A stretch of 64,000 nt of DNA from Sphingobacterium nematocida (GCF_900168125.1 NZ_FUZF01000008.1:109304-173303), one strand, 5' to 3'; counted from the stretch's first letter, positions 24,199 through 33,174 are shown. The notes: generated from the sequence alone by a model not told the origin. Program-made: numbers and translations.

Positions 24199-24966
24199 TT
24201 ATTTTTTGCTCAATGTACGTTCTAATAGTTCGGGTTCGTCTGTAGTGATATAGTCTAACCCCAGTGTGATGAAATAATTCATGTCTTCGTTCGTATTGAC
24301 TGTCCAGACATTGGTTTTTAGACCAAGTTTGTGTGCGTCTGACACCCAGGAGGGTGTCTTTTTTAGAGTAGCTGTATTATAGTCAAAACCAGATAGATTA
24401 GCAGCTTTAAGAGTTGTCGGATCTTTATCTCCGTTGAGGTAGTGGATTTTTAGTTTTTTGTTCAGAGACCTGAATTTTAAACAAGCGTCCCAACTGAAAG
24501 CTATTACCTCTACCATTTTGTTTGCTTTCAGTTTTTGGATAAGTGCCAACGATAACTCCGCAGACCGGATCGTTTTATCCACACCCAAACGGTTGGATTT
24601 AAGCTCATAGATTAATTTGGTTTCTTTTTGTTTAAGACCTTCCTTAAGATATTCCTCCGCTGTTGGAATACTTTCTCCATTCGGATGCTTTTTTGTTAAG
24701 AGTTCGGCATAGGTCGAGGTCGCTATATCCATGCCATAAAAATCGTTGTCATGGTTTACGACTAACACCTCGTCTTTGGTCATATGTACATCAAACTCGC
24801 TGCCCCAGACTTTTTGTTTTACAGCTTCTTGTAACGCTGCAATGCTATTCTGTGGGACGCTTGTGTGTTTCCATGCACCACGGTGGGCAATGATTTTTGA
24901 CGATTGAGCACATACATTAGTTAATGCAAATGCCAAAAAAAGAAAAAAGGTTGATAAAAGCTTCAT
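24199..24966 (-). CDS. Exported glycerophosphodiester phosphodiesterase
   Basis: 255 residues. The signal peptide (MKLLSTFFLFLAFALTNVCAQ) precedes the GDPD TIM barrel: IIAHRGAWKHTSVPQNSIAA (about 24-43, catalytic His and Asn), SEFDVHMTKDEVLVVNHDND (about 56-75, metal ligands and second His), LIYELKSNR, and the terminal VWTVNTNEDMNYFITLGLDYITTDEPE. It hydrolyses glycerophosphodiesters to glycerol 3-phosphate and an alcohol in the periplasm, to recover phospholipid headgroup material. It lies between the phosphodiester glycosidase gene (18 bases upstream) and the EEP hydrolase gene (1 base downstream). Confidence 0.92.
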   Translation of the reverse strand: MKLLSTFFLFLAFALTNVCAQSSKIIAHRGAWKHTSVPQNSIAALQEAVKQKVWGSEFDVHMTKDEVLVVNHDNDFYGMDIATSTYAELLTKKHPNGESIPTAEEYLKEGLKQKETKLIYELKSNRLGVDKTIRSAELSLALIQKLKANKMVEVIAFSWDACLKFRSLNKKLKIHYLNGDKDPTTLKAANLSGFDYNTATLKKTPSWVSDAHKLGLKTNVWTVNTNEDMNYFITLGLDYITTDEPELLERTLSKK

Positions 24967-24984
24967 AGTTATTTTAGGTTAGAT

Positions 24985-25824
24985 TTAATTTGTTAAATAG
25001 ATAATGTTTGACACAGCGCGTTCGCCTTTATGGTCAAATAGTTTGTTGTCGCTGGGGTAATTGACCACGCCGTGGTCCGCTTGTCCTTTGATATACATGG
25101 TTGTACTTCCGCCCCCGTCTAGATTCATCGCAGACTGACACCCGTACCAACGGAATATTTTTTCTAGTTCCCCCAAAGTAAGTCCTTGTGATTTAGCATT
25201 TCTGCCATCTACCGTTAGAAGAATCAGTTTGTTGCCTTTTAGGGCAATAGCAGTTCGAGGATGTCTATTGTCATTAAATGCATTTTTTGAAAGGGGATAT
25301 GATAATCCATCTTTTAGTAAGAGCGGTCCTGCTAACAGGATGTTCGGGTAGGCGCCGCTTTGAGTGGAATCATCGGTAATTAATAGTTTTTTATGATCAA
25401 ATGCTAGATAGGCGTTGGCGCGGGCAGATTTGGTTACCGTTGTATTGATGATTTGATGTTTTACCTTTATAAAATCTACGGCTCCGCCATTTTTCATGTC
25501 AAAAAAGCCTCCATTAAGCGCTAATATAGCATCGTGTTGTTGCGCTAATGTGGATGTCTTCTCTCGACTTTTAGGCAAGGCCGCAAGATGTATCTTTTTG
25601 CCGTGCTTCTTCAAGTCAACTTCGATAATATTAATCTCCTGCTGACTCCCGAAAATTCCTTGGATATTCGCTTGTTTCCATATAATTCCTTTTTTTATAA
25701 GATGGTCGTGCCATGCAGTGTTTGAAAATAGAATGGAATCCACGTTTTGGGCATGTACTTTTGTGCCAAAAAAAAGAAAAAACAAAAGTATAGAAAAGGA
25801 AAAGGCAGTATGTTTATTTTTCAT
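24985..25824 (-). CDS. Exported phosphodiester glycosidase family protein (NAGPA domain)
   Basis: 279 residues. The signal peptide (about 1-25, HTAFSFSILLFFLFFGTKVHA) is followed by the NAGPA/DUF2233 domain. It shows ILALNGGFFDMKNGGAVDFI near 98-117, HPRTAIALKGNKLILLTVDGR near 193-213 and the family hallmark GCQSAMNLDGGGSTTMYIKG near 233-252. The mammalian relative removes GlcNAc from a mannose-6-phosphate phosphodiester, and bacterial members act on sugar-phosphodiesters in wall or teichoic-like polymers. It is the first gene of a probable secreted-hydrolase operon. What natural phosphodiester it cuts here is unknown. Confidence 0.88.
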   Translation of the reverse strand: MKNKHTAFSFSILLFFLFFGTKVHAQNVDSILFSNTAWHDHLIKKGIIWKQANIQGIFGSQQEINIIEVDLKKHGKKIHLAALPKSREKTSTLAQQHDAILALNGGFFDMKNGGAVDFIKVKHQIINTTVTKSARANAYLAFDHKKLLITDDSTQSGAYPNILLAGPLLLKDGLSYPLSKNAFNDNRHPRTAIALKGNKLILLTVDGRNAKSQGLTLGELEKIFRWYGCQSAMNLDGGGSTTMYIKGQADHGVVNYPSDNKLFDHKGERAVSNIIYLTN

Positions 25825-25864
25825 ACTGCCTAAGTTAGGTATCTTTTGTTAAGAAATAGTTAAC

Positions 25865-26512
25865 TTATTTTAGCCCATTCCATTCGGCATAGAATTGTTG
25901 CAGAAAATCTTCCATATACCGGTGTCTTTGTTGTGCTATTTCTTTTGCGGTTGTTGTGTTCATTTTATCCTTTAACAAAAGCAGCTTTTCATAAAAATGG
26001 TTTATGGTTGGCGCAGTCGTGTTTTTGTAGGCCTCTTTATCCATCGAGGTCTCTATTGGGATGTGTGGATTGTGGAGTTCTCTATTCTTGAAGCCGCCGT
26101 AGTTGAATGCACGTGCTATGCCGATGGCACCAATGGCGTCAAGACGATCAGCATCTTGAACGACTTCTAGTTCTTTGGAATGAAATTCTACTTTCCCCAA
26201 AGAAGCTTTAAAAGACATATTGAGAATGATATTTTGCACATGCTCAATAATCGTATTATCCACACCTATAGAAGCTAGAAATTGACCTGCTATATGCGGT
26301 CCTAAATGTTCGTCGCCATCATGAAATTTACTGTCCGCTATGTCGTGCAACAGAGCGGTCAACTCACAGACTAGTCGATCGGCCTGTTCCGTTTCCAGAA
26401 TTAGTTTTGTGTTGTTCCACACGCGTTGAATGTGCCACCAATCATGGCCTGCTTCCGCACCTTCCAGTGTAGCTTGTACAAAAACGGCCGTACGATCTAT
26501 AATATCTTGCAT
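25865..26512 (-). CDS. HD domain phosphohydrolase
   Basis: 215 residues from ATG 26512, selected because the frame upstream of it lies inside the neighbouring methyltransferase gene. The protein starts MQDIIDRTAVFVQ and matches YedJ/YpgQ-like HD proteins. The metal ligands appear as H25 in HDWWHIQRV, H56-D57 in LLHDIADSKFHDG and D126 in VQDADRLDAIGAIG. It is predicted to hydrolyse nucleotides or other phosphate esters, metal-dependent and cytoplasmic. The start is two bases from the end of the RNA methyltransferase gene, indicating one transcript. The exact substrate is not deducible. Confidence 0.87.
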   Translation of the reverse strand: MQDIIDRTAVFVQATLEGAEAGHDWWHIQRVWNNTKLILETEQADRLVCELTALLHDIADSKFHDGDEHLGPHIAGQFLASIGVDNTIIEHVQNIILNMSFKASLGKVEFHSKELEVVQDADRLDAIGAIGIARAFNYGGFKNRELHNPHIPIETSMDKEAYKNTTAPTINHFYEKLLLLKDKMNTTTAKEIAQQRHRYMEDFLQQFYAEWNGLK

Positions 26513-26513
26513 A

Positions 26514-27677
26514 TTAGTTTTCTTTAGAACCGTCATACAATTCATACTGCAAGAGCCTACAGTCAAGTTTTCCGTTGAAAAATTCAAAACGTCTAGATGC
26601 TTTCAGTCCAATTTTTTTGGCAAGATCTGGATTTCCGGTGAATACATAGCCCCGGTATCCTTTACATTCTTGCTTCATAAAATCACCAATTCGTTTATAC
26701 GTTATTTCTAGTTTTGTATGTGTACCTAAGCGTTCCCCATATTCAGGGTTAAACATAATGACCCCGGGTTCACTTGGTACAGTTGTCTCCGCAAAATCAC
26801 AAACTTGAAAATCAATGAGGTGTTCTACGCCCGCTGTTTTCGCATTTATTTTCGCAATTTCTATGGCTTGTTCGGCGATATCTGAAGCTATGATCGTAGG
26901 TACTTGCGATTTGTCAGCTTTTTCTTTGAGTAACTTTCGTTCAGCAAAGAATACATTTTCATCATAACCTATAAAATGCATAAAGGAATAATTCATGCGT
27001 TGCAGTCCGGGCATTCTATGTTGCGCTATTAATGCTGCTTCAATAGCTAATGTGCCAGATCCACACATAGGGTTAACAAAAGGAGATTTACCGTCCCATT
27101 TGGTTGCGAGTATGGTTGAAGTTGCTAAAGCTTCTAACATAGGAGCCTTGCCAGGATGTTTTCTATAGCCATGTTTGGCAAGTGTTTCACCAGAAGTGTC
27201 CAAGAATATCTCGGCACGGTCTTCCATCCAATGCAGGTGGATGACAGATTTGAAAAAATCAGGACCAGAATTGGGACGTACACCTTTTTTATCTTTTATA
27301 CGATCCACTATCGCATCTTTTACTTTTACATTTGCAAAGAGCGGGGTTGTTATCGTTTCGTTATGAACATTTGATGTCACTGAAAAATATCCATCAAAGG
27401 GGATGATATTTTCCCATTCGATTTTAATTAAACCATCGTAAAGTTCCTTCGGGTCGTTGGCTCTGAAAGAGGCCAATTCGTACAAGACCTGACTTGCCGT
27501 TCGTAGGTTTAAATTAAGCTTAATACATTCGTTCACGGATGCATATAGTTCCACTCCGGTATTGAAAGCACGTTTGATCTCAAATCCTAGGGAGACTACT
27601 TCTTCTTGTAGGTACGGTGATAGCCTTTTATTGCATGTGACGATCACCTTTTTCGGGGTGTTGAAAACTTCCTTCAT
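26514..27677 (-). CDS. THUMP-domain RNA methyltransferase (RlmL/YpsC-like)
   Basis: 387 residues. The N-terminal THUMP RNA-binding domain (about 1-165) carries SVTSNVHNETITTPLFANVKVKDAIVDR and HLHWMEDRAEIFLDTSGE. The Rossmann methyltransferase domain has FVNPMCGSGTLAIEAALIA (SAM loop, about 195-213), IIASDIAEQAIEIAKINAK, and the catalytic loop MFNPEYGERL (about 308-317). The usual NPPYG of N6-adenine and N2-guanine methyltransferases appears here as NPEYG, as in several Bacteroidota and Firmicutes YpsC homologues. It probably methylates 23S rRNA. It is first gene of a pair with the HD hydrolase and diverges from the DUF3127 gene across 67 bases. Confidence 0.88.
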   Translation of the reverse strand: MKEVFNTPKKVIVTCNKRLSPYLQEEVVSLGFEIKRAFNTGVELYASVNECIKLNLNLRTASQVLYELASFRANDPKELYDGLIKIEWENIIPFDGYFSVTSNVHNETITTPLFANVKVKDAIVDRIKDKKGVRPNSGPDFFKSVIHLHWMEDRAEIFLDTSGETLAKHGYRKHPGKAPMLEALATSTILATKWDGKSPFVNPMCGSGTLAIEAALIAQHRMPGLQRMNYSFMHFIGYDENVFFAERKLLKEKADKSQVPTIIASDIAEQAIEIAKINAKTAGVEHLIDFQVCDFAETTVPSEPGVIMFNPEYGERLGTHTKLEITYKRIGDFMKQECKGYRGYVFTGNPDLAKKIGLKASRRFEFFNGKLDCRLLQYELYDGSKEN

Positions 27678-27744
27678 ATTTCTACAAAGTTAGTTAATCT
27701 AGAACGCAAAAAATGTGTAATTTTATCGTTTAATAATTTTGAAT

Positions 27745-28122
27745 ATGGAAATCAGAGGAAAAGTACATGAAGTTGGTGCTTTACAACAGGTTACAGAGTC
27801 TTTCAAGAAAAGAGATCTTATTGTTGCATACGCCGAGAACCCACAGTTTGTAGAGTATATTCGCTTTGAAGCGACACAAGATAGAGTTAACATCTTTGAC
27901 AATTTGGCCGTAGGAGAGGAGATTGAGATTTCATTTAATCTACGTGGACGTCCTTGGACAAACAAAGATGGTGTTACAACTTATTTTAATTCTTTAGTAG
28001 CTTGGCGTGTGACTAAGCTTGCAAATACAGGATCATCTGCTTCGACTCCAGGTTATGCAGATATGCCAGCACCAGTAGATATCAGTTCTTCTGGCGCAGA
28101 TGACGATGATTTGCCATTCTAA
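27745..28122 (+). CDS. DUF3127 protein with an SSB-like acidic C-terminal tip
   Basis: 125 residues from ATG 27745 (a TTG two codons earlier also opens the frame but has no support). The body (about 1-90: MEIRGKVHEVGALQQVT, SFKKRDLIVAYAENPQF, VGEEIEISFNLRGRPWTNKDGV) is the DUF3127 domain, a small OB-fold-like family confined mostly to Bacteroidota. A flexible Ser/Pro/Ala linker follows and the protein ends GADDDDLPF. That tip is nearly identical to the DDDIPF tail with which single-stranded DNA-binding protein recruits repair and replication partners. A role in ssDNA handling is therefore likely, but it is inferred. Confidence 0.88.
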   Translation: MEIRGKVHEVGALQQVTESFKKRDLIVAYAENPQFVEYIRFEATQDRVNIFDNLAVGEEIEISFNLRGRPWTNKDGVTTYFNSLVAWRVTKLANTGSSASTPGYADMPAPVDISSSGADDDDLPF

Positions 28123-28144
28123 GGCTACTGATAAATGATTTTAA

Positions 28145-28174
28145 AAGCTATTCCACTGGAATAGCTTTTTTTAG
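28145..28174 (+). terminator. Intrinsic terminator after the DUF3127 gene
   Basis: Stem AAAGCTATTC / GAATAGCTTT with loop CACTG and a T-run. Confidence 0.92.
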
Positions 28175-28328
28175 TTTGTCTATTTTTTAAAATTTCATTA
28201 AGTACTTTATGCTAATATTTTAATAAACTTCTGTTTTTAAGGTTATATTTATTAATATTTGTTTTAAGTTGTATATTAGAAGCCGTTGACGATACTATAA
28301 ATTGTCAATCTAGATAAGAAACCTATTT

Positions 28329-29561
28329 ATGAGCGTATTAGAGAGCCTTTTGTTGAGTTTATCGGATCCGAAGCAAATTCGTGCCATGCAGAAAAAGAAT
28401 AGGCTATTACGTGCGGTATACGTTAAAGATGCCATATCTGTTAATGAACTAATGAAGGTATTAGGGATAAGTTTCCCGACATTGAATACCTTGATTTTGG
28501 AATTGATCGAGCAAAAGCTACTCATTCAAAATGAAAGAGGAGAATCTATCGGTGGAAGAAAACCCAATTTGTATCAATTGAACGACGGAATTTTTAAAGT
28601 ATTGTGCGTTGAGGTCAATAGGTTTTCGGTGAAAGTTTCGTTTGTCGATAACAATAGTAAGATTCTGGCCCCATCTCAAATATTTGAAAATAATCTGACT
28701 AGAGATTTAGAGGGATTAAAAGAATTTGAGGGAGTGATAAAAGCGTATGCTACGCAGAATGGGGTGAGTTGGTCGGATGTTTCAGGAGTTGCGATTTCTA
28801 TGCCAGGGTTGATTGATAAGACAAAAGGTAAGAATTATTCCTTCTTTTTCGAGTCCGATTTTGATTTGAAAGATTCTTTGGAAGAAGCCTTTGCTAAGAA
28901 GGTGTATATTGTGAATGATGTGAAATTGACAACTTATGCTGAGCAAAATTTTGGAGCTTTGAAGCAGGTAGAAAACGGTTTAACGATTTTGATGGATTGG
29001 GGAATGGCTTTAGGGATAGTCGCTCAGGGCGAAATCTATATGGGTAAAAATGGTTTCTCTGGCGAAATGGGACATATGAGTTTTATTGAGGATGGTGAGC
29101 TCTGCTATTGTGGTAAGCGAGGCTGTCTAGAGACGGTAGCCTCAGGAATATCGTTGGTCAAAAAGGCTAGTCAAGATATCACGAATAATGTACCTACACT
29201 GTTGTCTAAAAAATTTAACAGCGATAATATACAACCCCAACATATTATAAACGCCGCTCTTGAGGGCGATCAGTACGCTATTGAACTGATTACCGAGTTG
29301 GGCAAAAATCTAGGTAAGGCGATTGCGCTCTTTGTCCAGATTTTTAATCCTGAACGGGTGGTGTTGGGAGGTAATTTTGCGAAAGCTGCTACCTTGATTA
29401 CGAATCCCATTCAACAGCAGATCCAGACATATGCGATGGGAAGAATTTTAAATAATTGTGAAGTCGTACTTTCGACATTGAGTGAAGATGAAATCACGTT
29501 TGGTTTGGCTCGGTATTTTATTGTCAATTGTTTTGATAATGACCTTTTACCTTCAAATTAA
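28329..29561 (+). CDS. ROK family regulator (NagC/XylR-type)
   Basis: 410 residues. The N-terminal winged helix (about 15-75: RAMQKKNRLLRAVYVKDAISVNELMKVLGISFPTLNTLILELIEQKLL, GRKPNLYQLN) is joined to a ROK sugar-kinase-like domain. The ROK signature GEMGHMSFIEDG (about 250-261) and the zinc cluster CYCGKRGCLE (about 264-273) are intact. It probably represses or activates sugar genes in response to a sugar or sugar-phosphate. No sugar operon is adjacent, so it may act at a distance or on itself. It ends four bases from the convergent acyltransferase gene. The promoter region (28175-28328) is AT-rich. Confidence 0.9.
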   Translation: MSVLESLLLSLSDPKQIRAMQKKNRLLRAVYVKDAISVNELMKVLGISFPTLNTLILELIEQKLLIQNERGESIGGRKPNLYQLNDGIFKVLCVEVNRFSVKVSFVDNNSKILAPSQIFENNLTRDLEGLKEFEGVIKAYATQNGVSWSDVSGVAISMPGLIDKTKGKNYSFFFESDFDLKDSLEEAFAKKVYIVNDVKLTTYAEQNFGALKQVENGLTILMDWGMALGIVAQGEIYMGKNGFSGEMGHMSFIEDGELCYCGKRGCLETVASGISLVKKASQDITNNVPTLLSKKFNSDNIQPQHIINAALEGDQYAIELITELGKNLGKAIALFVQIFNPERVVLGGNFAKAATLITNPIQQQIQTYAMGRILNNCEVVLSTLSEDEITFGLARYFIVNCFDNDLLPSN

Positions 29562-29564
29562 GAG

Positions 29565-30578
29565 TTAACCGCTAACATATCTTCCGAAAGGAATCTTTCG
29601 GAGTAAATACGTTATTCCAACTGAAGCGATGATCGTACTAATTGTCGCTAAAGGAATGACCCAAGCCGTACCCATGTATTTGGATAAAAGTGGGTGTAGA
29701 AAATTCAAAGGTATAATGTGACTTAGATAGATACCGAAGCTGTATCTGTCAATGATCGCTATCCATTTTGGAGTATTGTTGTTATCTTTTTTCCATGCCT
29801 TAATCCATAAAAAAAGAAAGGTAGTAGCCAATGCTGTTGTCGGAAATAAATAATTGTACAAAAATGTATTCAATTTTTTTCCGTCCTGATTGAGCAGATA
29901 TGTACCCCATCCAATGATTATGATGATAAGAAAATAGCCAAGGATGTATATGATTCTTTTTTTGTTAAACGATTTGACTGTAAGGTAGTATCCCAATACT
30001 AAGTAGCCTACATAGCCAGAAAAGAAGGTGAGATCAAATTTAGGCATTACAGTATAAAGCCCCTTATTGGAAACGAACATGGCCAATAACCAAAAAAGCA
30101 GGAATAATTCAATTTCTTTAATAGAGGATTGAGTTATAATTTTTCGGAGAAATGGAATGGTTAGATATACACCTATTATCATGTATAAGTACCACAGATG
30201 AGCATTAGCGCCATGAAGAATCTTGTCCTGGGTAATGGTCAATATTCTTTCAAGCGATAAGGATTCGAAATTGGTATAACGATAAAAATAGTATATGAGA
30301 TAAACGAATGTCCAGAAGAGAAAGGGATAGATTAACTTTGGAATACGTTTTTTATAAAATTTCAACGTATTTTCATCTTTCTGCAGTAACAAAGATCCTG
30401 AAATTGCGACAAATATAGGTACGGAGCATCGTGTCGCTGCATTTATCCAATTGGCGTAATTCCAGTCGAATGCATTCGTGTCAATATGGTTGAGAAAACC
30501 TGTAGAGGCGTGTATTAGCACAACAAAGACTGTCGCAATGACACGTAGGTATATAATGTAACTGTTTTTGTCTGCCAT
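29565..30578 (-). CDS. Membrane acyltransferase, Acyl_transf_3 family
   Basis: 337 residues from ATG 30578 (MADKNSYIIYLRV); the frame is open nine codons further but without support. About ten transmembrane helices. The family motif VIATVFVVLIHASTGF (about 14-29) contains the catalytic His. Further markers are TRCSVPIFVAISGSLLL (about 61-77) and WYLYMIIGVYLTIPFLRK. Such proteins acylate cell-surface sugars or lipids from the inner membrane (OafA and WecH relatives). It is a single gene, convergent with the ROK regulator. The acceptor is unknown. Confidence 0.88.
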   Translation of the reverse strand: MADKNSYIIYLRVIATVFVVLIHASTGFLNHIDTNAFDWNYANWINAATRCSVPIFVAISGSLLLQKDENTLKFYKKRIPKLIYPFLFWTFVYLIYYFYRYTNFESLSLERILTITQDKILHGANAHLWYLYMIIGVYLTIPFLRKIITQSSIKEIELFLLFWLLAMFVSNKGLYTVMPKFDLTFFSGYVGYLVLGYYLTVKSFNKKRIIYILGYFLIIIIIGWGTYLLNQDGKKLNTFLYNYLFPTTALATTFLFLWIKAWKKDNNNTPKWIAIIDRYSFGIYLSHIIPLNFLHPLLSKYMGTAWVIPLATISTIIASVGITYLLRKIPFGRYVSG

Positions 30579-30687
30579 ACCGCAAAAATAGGATAATTGG
30601 AACAAGAATTGGATAACGACTTGAGAATAGATTCTTTGTAGAAATGAATAGTTGGTTGTTTACCAAAAAAAATAATTAAATTGCATT

Positions 30688-31464
30688 ATGGGTTGGGCCA
30701 CAAAAAAGAGTAAACGTTGGGAATTTGGACGATTAAAATGGACTTTCTTGTCTATTTTGATGTTTTTTCCTCCAATTCATCCACTGGTGATGATGTCGCA
30801 GGCGTCTAAAAGTAAGGTGAGATCATGGTATGCATTAGCTTGGCTTTTGCTTTTTCTACAGTTCGGTCTTCTCTATTCCTTCTACTTATTTGCTGGAGCT
30901 ATGTCGCAGGGGATGCTATTCACTATCTGTGGGTATATCTCTTCATATATAGTTGGCAATGGATTGTTGCTCAATCAATCCAAATCCTATTTACAACGAT
31001 TGGAGTTGGCGGAGGTACGCCCCCTGACTTGGATTAATACGTTGGCTGATCAGCGCCGTCTAGAGTTAGCGTATGCTCAGATAGAAACACCACAATCATT
31101 TGTGACAAAATTGATGTATTATCAGAAGGAAATAGACAATAGGGGGATTCAGGAACATGTTGGTAAAATAATACGTCTTTTTCATTTGTTAGAGCAGCGG
31201 GATATTCAGGAGGCAGAGAAGTTTTTAGTAAGACATGGTACTGTTGTAAATGTACTTCGTGAATACGATGACTTAGAAAACACCAGATTACATAATCAGA
31301 TTACTTTGGATTCTAGGAATAAATTGGAAGCTGTCTTAGCGCAAGCTGCTTCCGCAATTGAGTTGGATGTAACCAATTTAATAAAATCAAGATTGCTAGA
31401 TGTCTCCGCTGAATCGGATGTGTATCTGCAAACATTAAAAAATAAGAACCTTTTAAAAGATTAA
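30688..31464 (+). CDS. XpaC-like membrane protein, partner of TelA
   Basis: 258 residues. The basic N-terminus (WATKKSKRWEFGRLKW) is followed by two hydrophobic hairpins (about 20-35 and 48-92) and then a long soluble helical part (about 100-258) with YYQKEIDNRGIQEHVGKIIRLFHLLE. This pattern and the position 10 bases before a TelA gene match the XpaC (5-bromo-4-chloroindolyl phosphate hydrolysis) partner found beside TelA in many bacteria. The name comes from an old phenotype; no enzymatic activity is expected. It probably anchors a TelA complex at the inner membrane. Confidence 0.6.
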   Translation: MGWATKKSKRWEFGRLKWTFLSILMFFPPIHPLVMMSQASKSKVRSWYALAWLLLFLQFGLLYSFYLFAGAMSQGMLFTICGYISSYIVGNGLLLNQSKSYLQRLELAEVRPLTWINTLADQRRLELAYAQIETPQSFVTKLMYYQKEIDNRGIQEHVGKIIRLFHLLEQRDIQEAEKFLVRHGTVVNVLREYDDLENTRLHNQITLDSRNKLEAVLAQAASAIELDVTNLIKSRLLDVSAESDVYLQTLKNKNLLKD

Positions 31465-31474
31465 ATAATAAACT

Positions 31475-32578
31475 ATGGCTACTATTGATCTGACAACCTA
31501 CGAAGATAATAACCAAGACAAAAGTAAAGATATGCAAGTGACCTTTTCTGACGAAGAGAAGGCACTGATCCAACAATATAGAGACAAGATAAATTTGAAC
31601 TCTACAACAGATATTATACAATTTGGGGTAGCTAGTCAAACGAAAGTCAGTAATTTTTCGAATGAAATATTGAAGCAAGTTCGTACGAAAGATATGGGTG
31701 GGGCAGAAGAGATCCTATTAAATCTCCGTTCGGATATAAAATCGTTTGATGAGAATCTGAATAAGAAACCCTTGATCCCCTTTTTTGATACCTTGAAGAA
31801 GAAGATTCAGCGTATGCGGACAGAGTATGCTTCGGTAGAAAAGAATATCCATCAGATCGAGCTCAAGTTGGAAGGGCATTACAAAACGTTGTTGAAAGAC
31901 GTTAATATCTTTGACAAGCTTTTTATAGAAAACCAAAATTATTTCAAAGAGTTATCTTTGCATATTGCTGCTGGAGAGGAGAAGCTTCAGGAAGTACACA
32001 ATGTTACACTACCAGCGCTTCGACAGGAAGCGGAATCTACGGGCGATCAACATAAAATACAGGCTTACAAAGATATGGAGCAACATGTGGTACGCTTCGA
32101 ACGCAAAATACATGATTTAAAACTGACACGTATGGTGGTGTTACAAACAGCTCCACAAATTCGAATGATTCAGAGTAATAGCAGCTCTTTAATGGAGAAG
32201 ATTCAGTCTAGTATTGTCAATACATTGCCTTTATGGAAAAACCAAATGGTGCTTACTTTAGGCATTGCGCATGCCCAACGTGCGCTGGATGCTCAGAAAG
32301 CTGTTACGGATGCGACTAATGAACTGTTACGTAAGAACTCGGAAATGCTTAAAGAGTCTACGATAAATGTGGCGCGAGAGACAGAACGCGGAATTGTGGA
32401 TATAGAGACGATAAAAAAAGCAAATGTGGATATTATTAGTACGATTGAGCAGGTGTTACAGATACAGCGGGACGGAAGAGAAAAACGGAAAGTAGTAGAA
32501 CAAGAATTATTGCAGTCTGAAAATGAGTTAAAAGCCAACTTGTTGAAATCCTCGGACGATTCGAAATTAATCAACTAA
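31475..32578 (+). CDS. TelA/KlaA family protein (toxic-anion-resistance family)
   Basis: 367 residues, the usual TelA size, almost entirely helical. Recognisable segments are FSDEEKALIQQYRDKINL near the N-terminus, FFDTLKKKIQRMRTEYASVEKNI (about 100-125), the internal coiled-coil, and LPLWKNQMVLTLGIAHAQRALDAQKAVTDATNELLRKNSEML (about 252-293), the most conserved TelA stretch. Some members give tellurite or envelope-stress resistance, but most have no proven role. It lies 10 bases downstream of the XpaC-like membrane protein, and the pair forms a likely two-gene operon ended by a hairpin at 32591. Confidence 0.92.
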   Translation: MATIDLTTYEDNNQDKSKDMQVTFSDEEKALIQQYRDKINLNSTTDIIQFGVASQTKVSNFSNEILKQVRTKDMGGAEEILLNLRSDIKSFDENLNKKPLIPFFDTLKKKIQRMRTEYASVEKNIHQIELKLEGHYKTLLKDVNIFDKLFIENQNYFKELSLHIAAGEEKLQEVHNVTLPALRQEAESTGDQHKIQAYKDMEQHVVRFERKIHDLKLTRMVVLQTAPQIRMIQSNSSSLMEKIQSSIVNTLPLWKNQMVLTLGIAHAQRALDAQKAVTDATNELLRKNSEMLKESTINVARETERGIVDIETIKKANVDIISTIEQVLQIQRDGREKRKVVEQELLQSENELKANLLKSSDDSKLIN

Positions 32579-32590
32579 AAATAGCTATAT

Positions 32591-32638
32591 GCTGTAAGCT
32601 ACAGATTGTATGCATTCCTGTAGCTTATAGCGTACAGC
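32591..32638. terminator. Hairpin between the convergent telA and lipoprotein genes
   Basis: TAAGCTACAG (32595-32604) pairs perfectly with CTGTAGCTTA (32618-32627), with additional outer GCTG/CAGC pairs. The loop is 13 bases and the T-tract is short on the plus strand (CAGCTTTTA). Confidence 0.65.
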
Positions 32639-32640
32639 TT

Positions 32641-33174
32641 TTACATTTCCCAGCGTTTTTTAGGAACACAGGTGATATCCTTAATTTTTCGTAGAATTAT
32701 CGGACGAGAATCAAATCTATTTTCCAATACTACAGAATCTTGGTTATGGTATACCAATTTAAATCGGGGCAAGTATTGACCACTTTTGTAACAGCCTGAT
32801 ATTTTCTGTTTTCCGTTCTCTTTGGTGTAAATTCCCTCTACGATAATACTATCCCCCCGCAGTACATATACACCTTTGGCGTACTCTGTCCAAGAGCCAT
32901 TGTTGAAGCAGCTGTCGGGCATCGTTTTCGTTTTAGACGTGACATACATCTTTGTGTATACGGAATCACAAGTGAAGGTGAATTCATGCAGTGCAAAACT
33001 GAGCATTTGATCTTGTTGAGGAACACTGTCTTGTGTCCATACCCCTTGAAGAAAGGATACTCCTTCTGTTTGCATTTCAGAATGACGTTGGCAGGCTGTG
33101 AACAAAGAGAGCACGCCTAATAAAAAGATTAGGCATGCTTGTTTATTTGTTGGTGATTTTAAGCGTTTCTTCAC
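32641..33174 (-). CDS. Hypothetical lipoprotein
   Basis: 177 residues. The N-terminus is basic, then hydrophobic, and ends in lipobox LFTAC with Cys at residue 28, so it is predicted to be lipid-anchored. The mature part is beta-rich, with alternating Tyr/Ser/Thr strands (FTCDSVYTKMYVTSKTKTM, KGVYVLRGDSIIVEGIY, PRFKLVYHNQDSVVLENRF), resembling small Bacteroidota fumarate-hydratase-linked lipoproteins of unknown function. It starts seven bases after the fumC stop, so it is probably cotranscribed with fumC, an arrangement I recall as common near fumC in this group but cannot verify here. Confidence 0.7.
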   Translation of the reverse strand: MKKRLKSPTNKQACLIFLLGVLSLFTACQRHSEMQTEGVSFLQGVWTQDSVPQQDQMLSFALHEFTFTCDSVYTKMYVTSKTKTMPDSCFNNGSWTEYAKGVYVLRGDSIIVEGIYTKENGKQKISGCYKSGQYLPRFKLVYHNQDSVVLENRFDSRPIILRKIKDITCVPKKRWEM

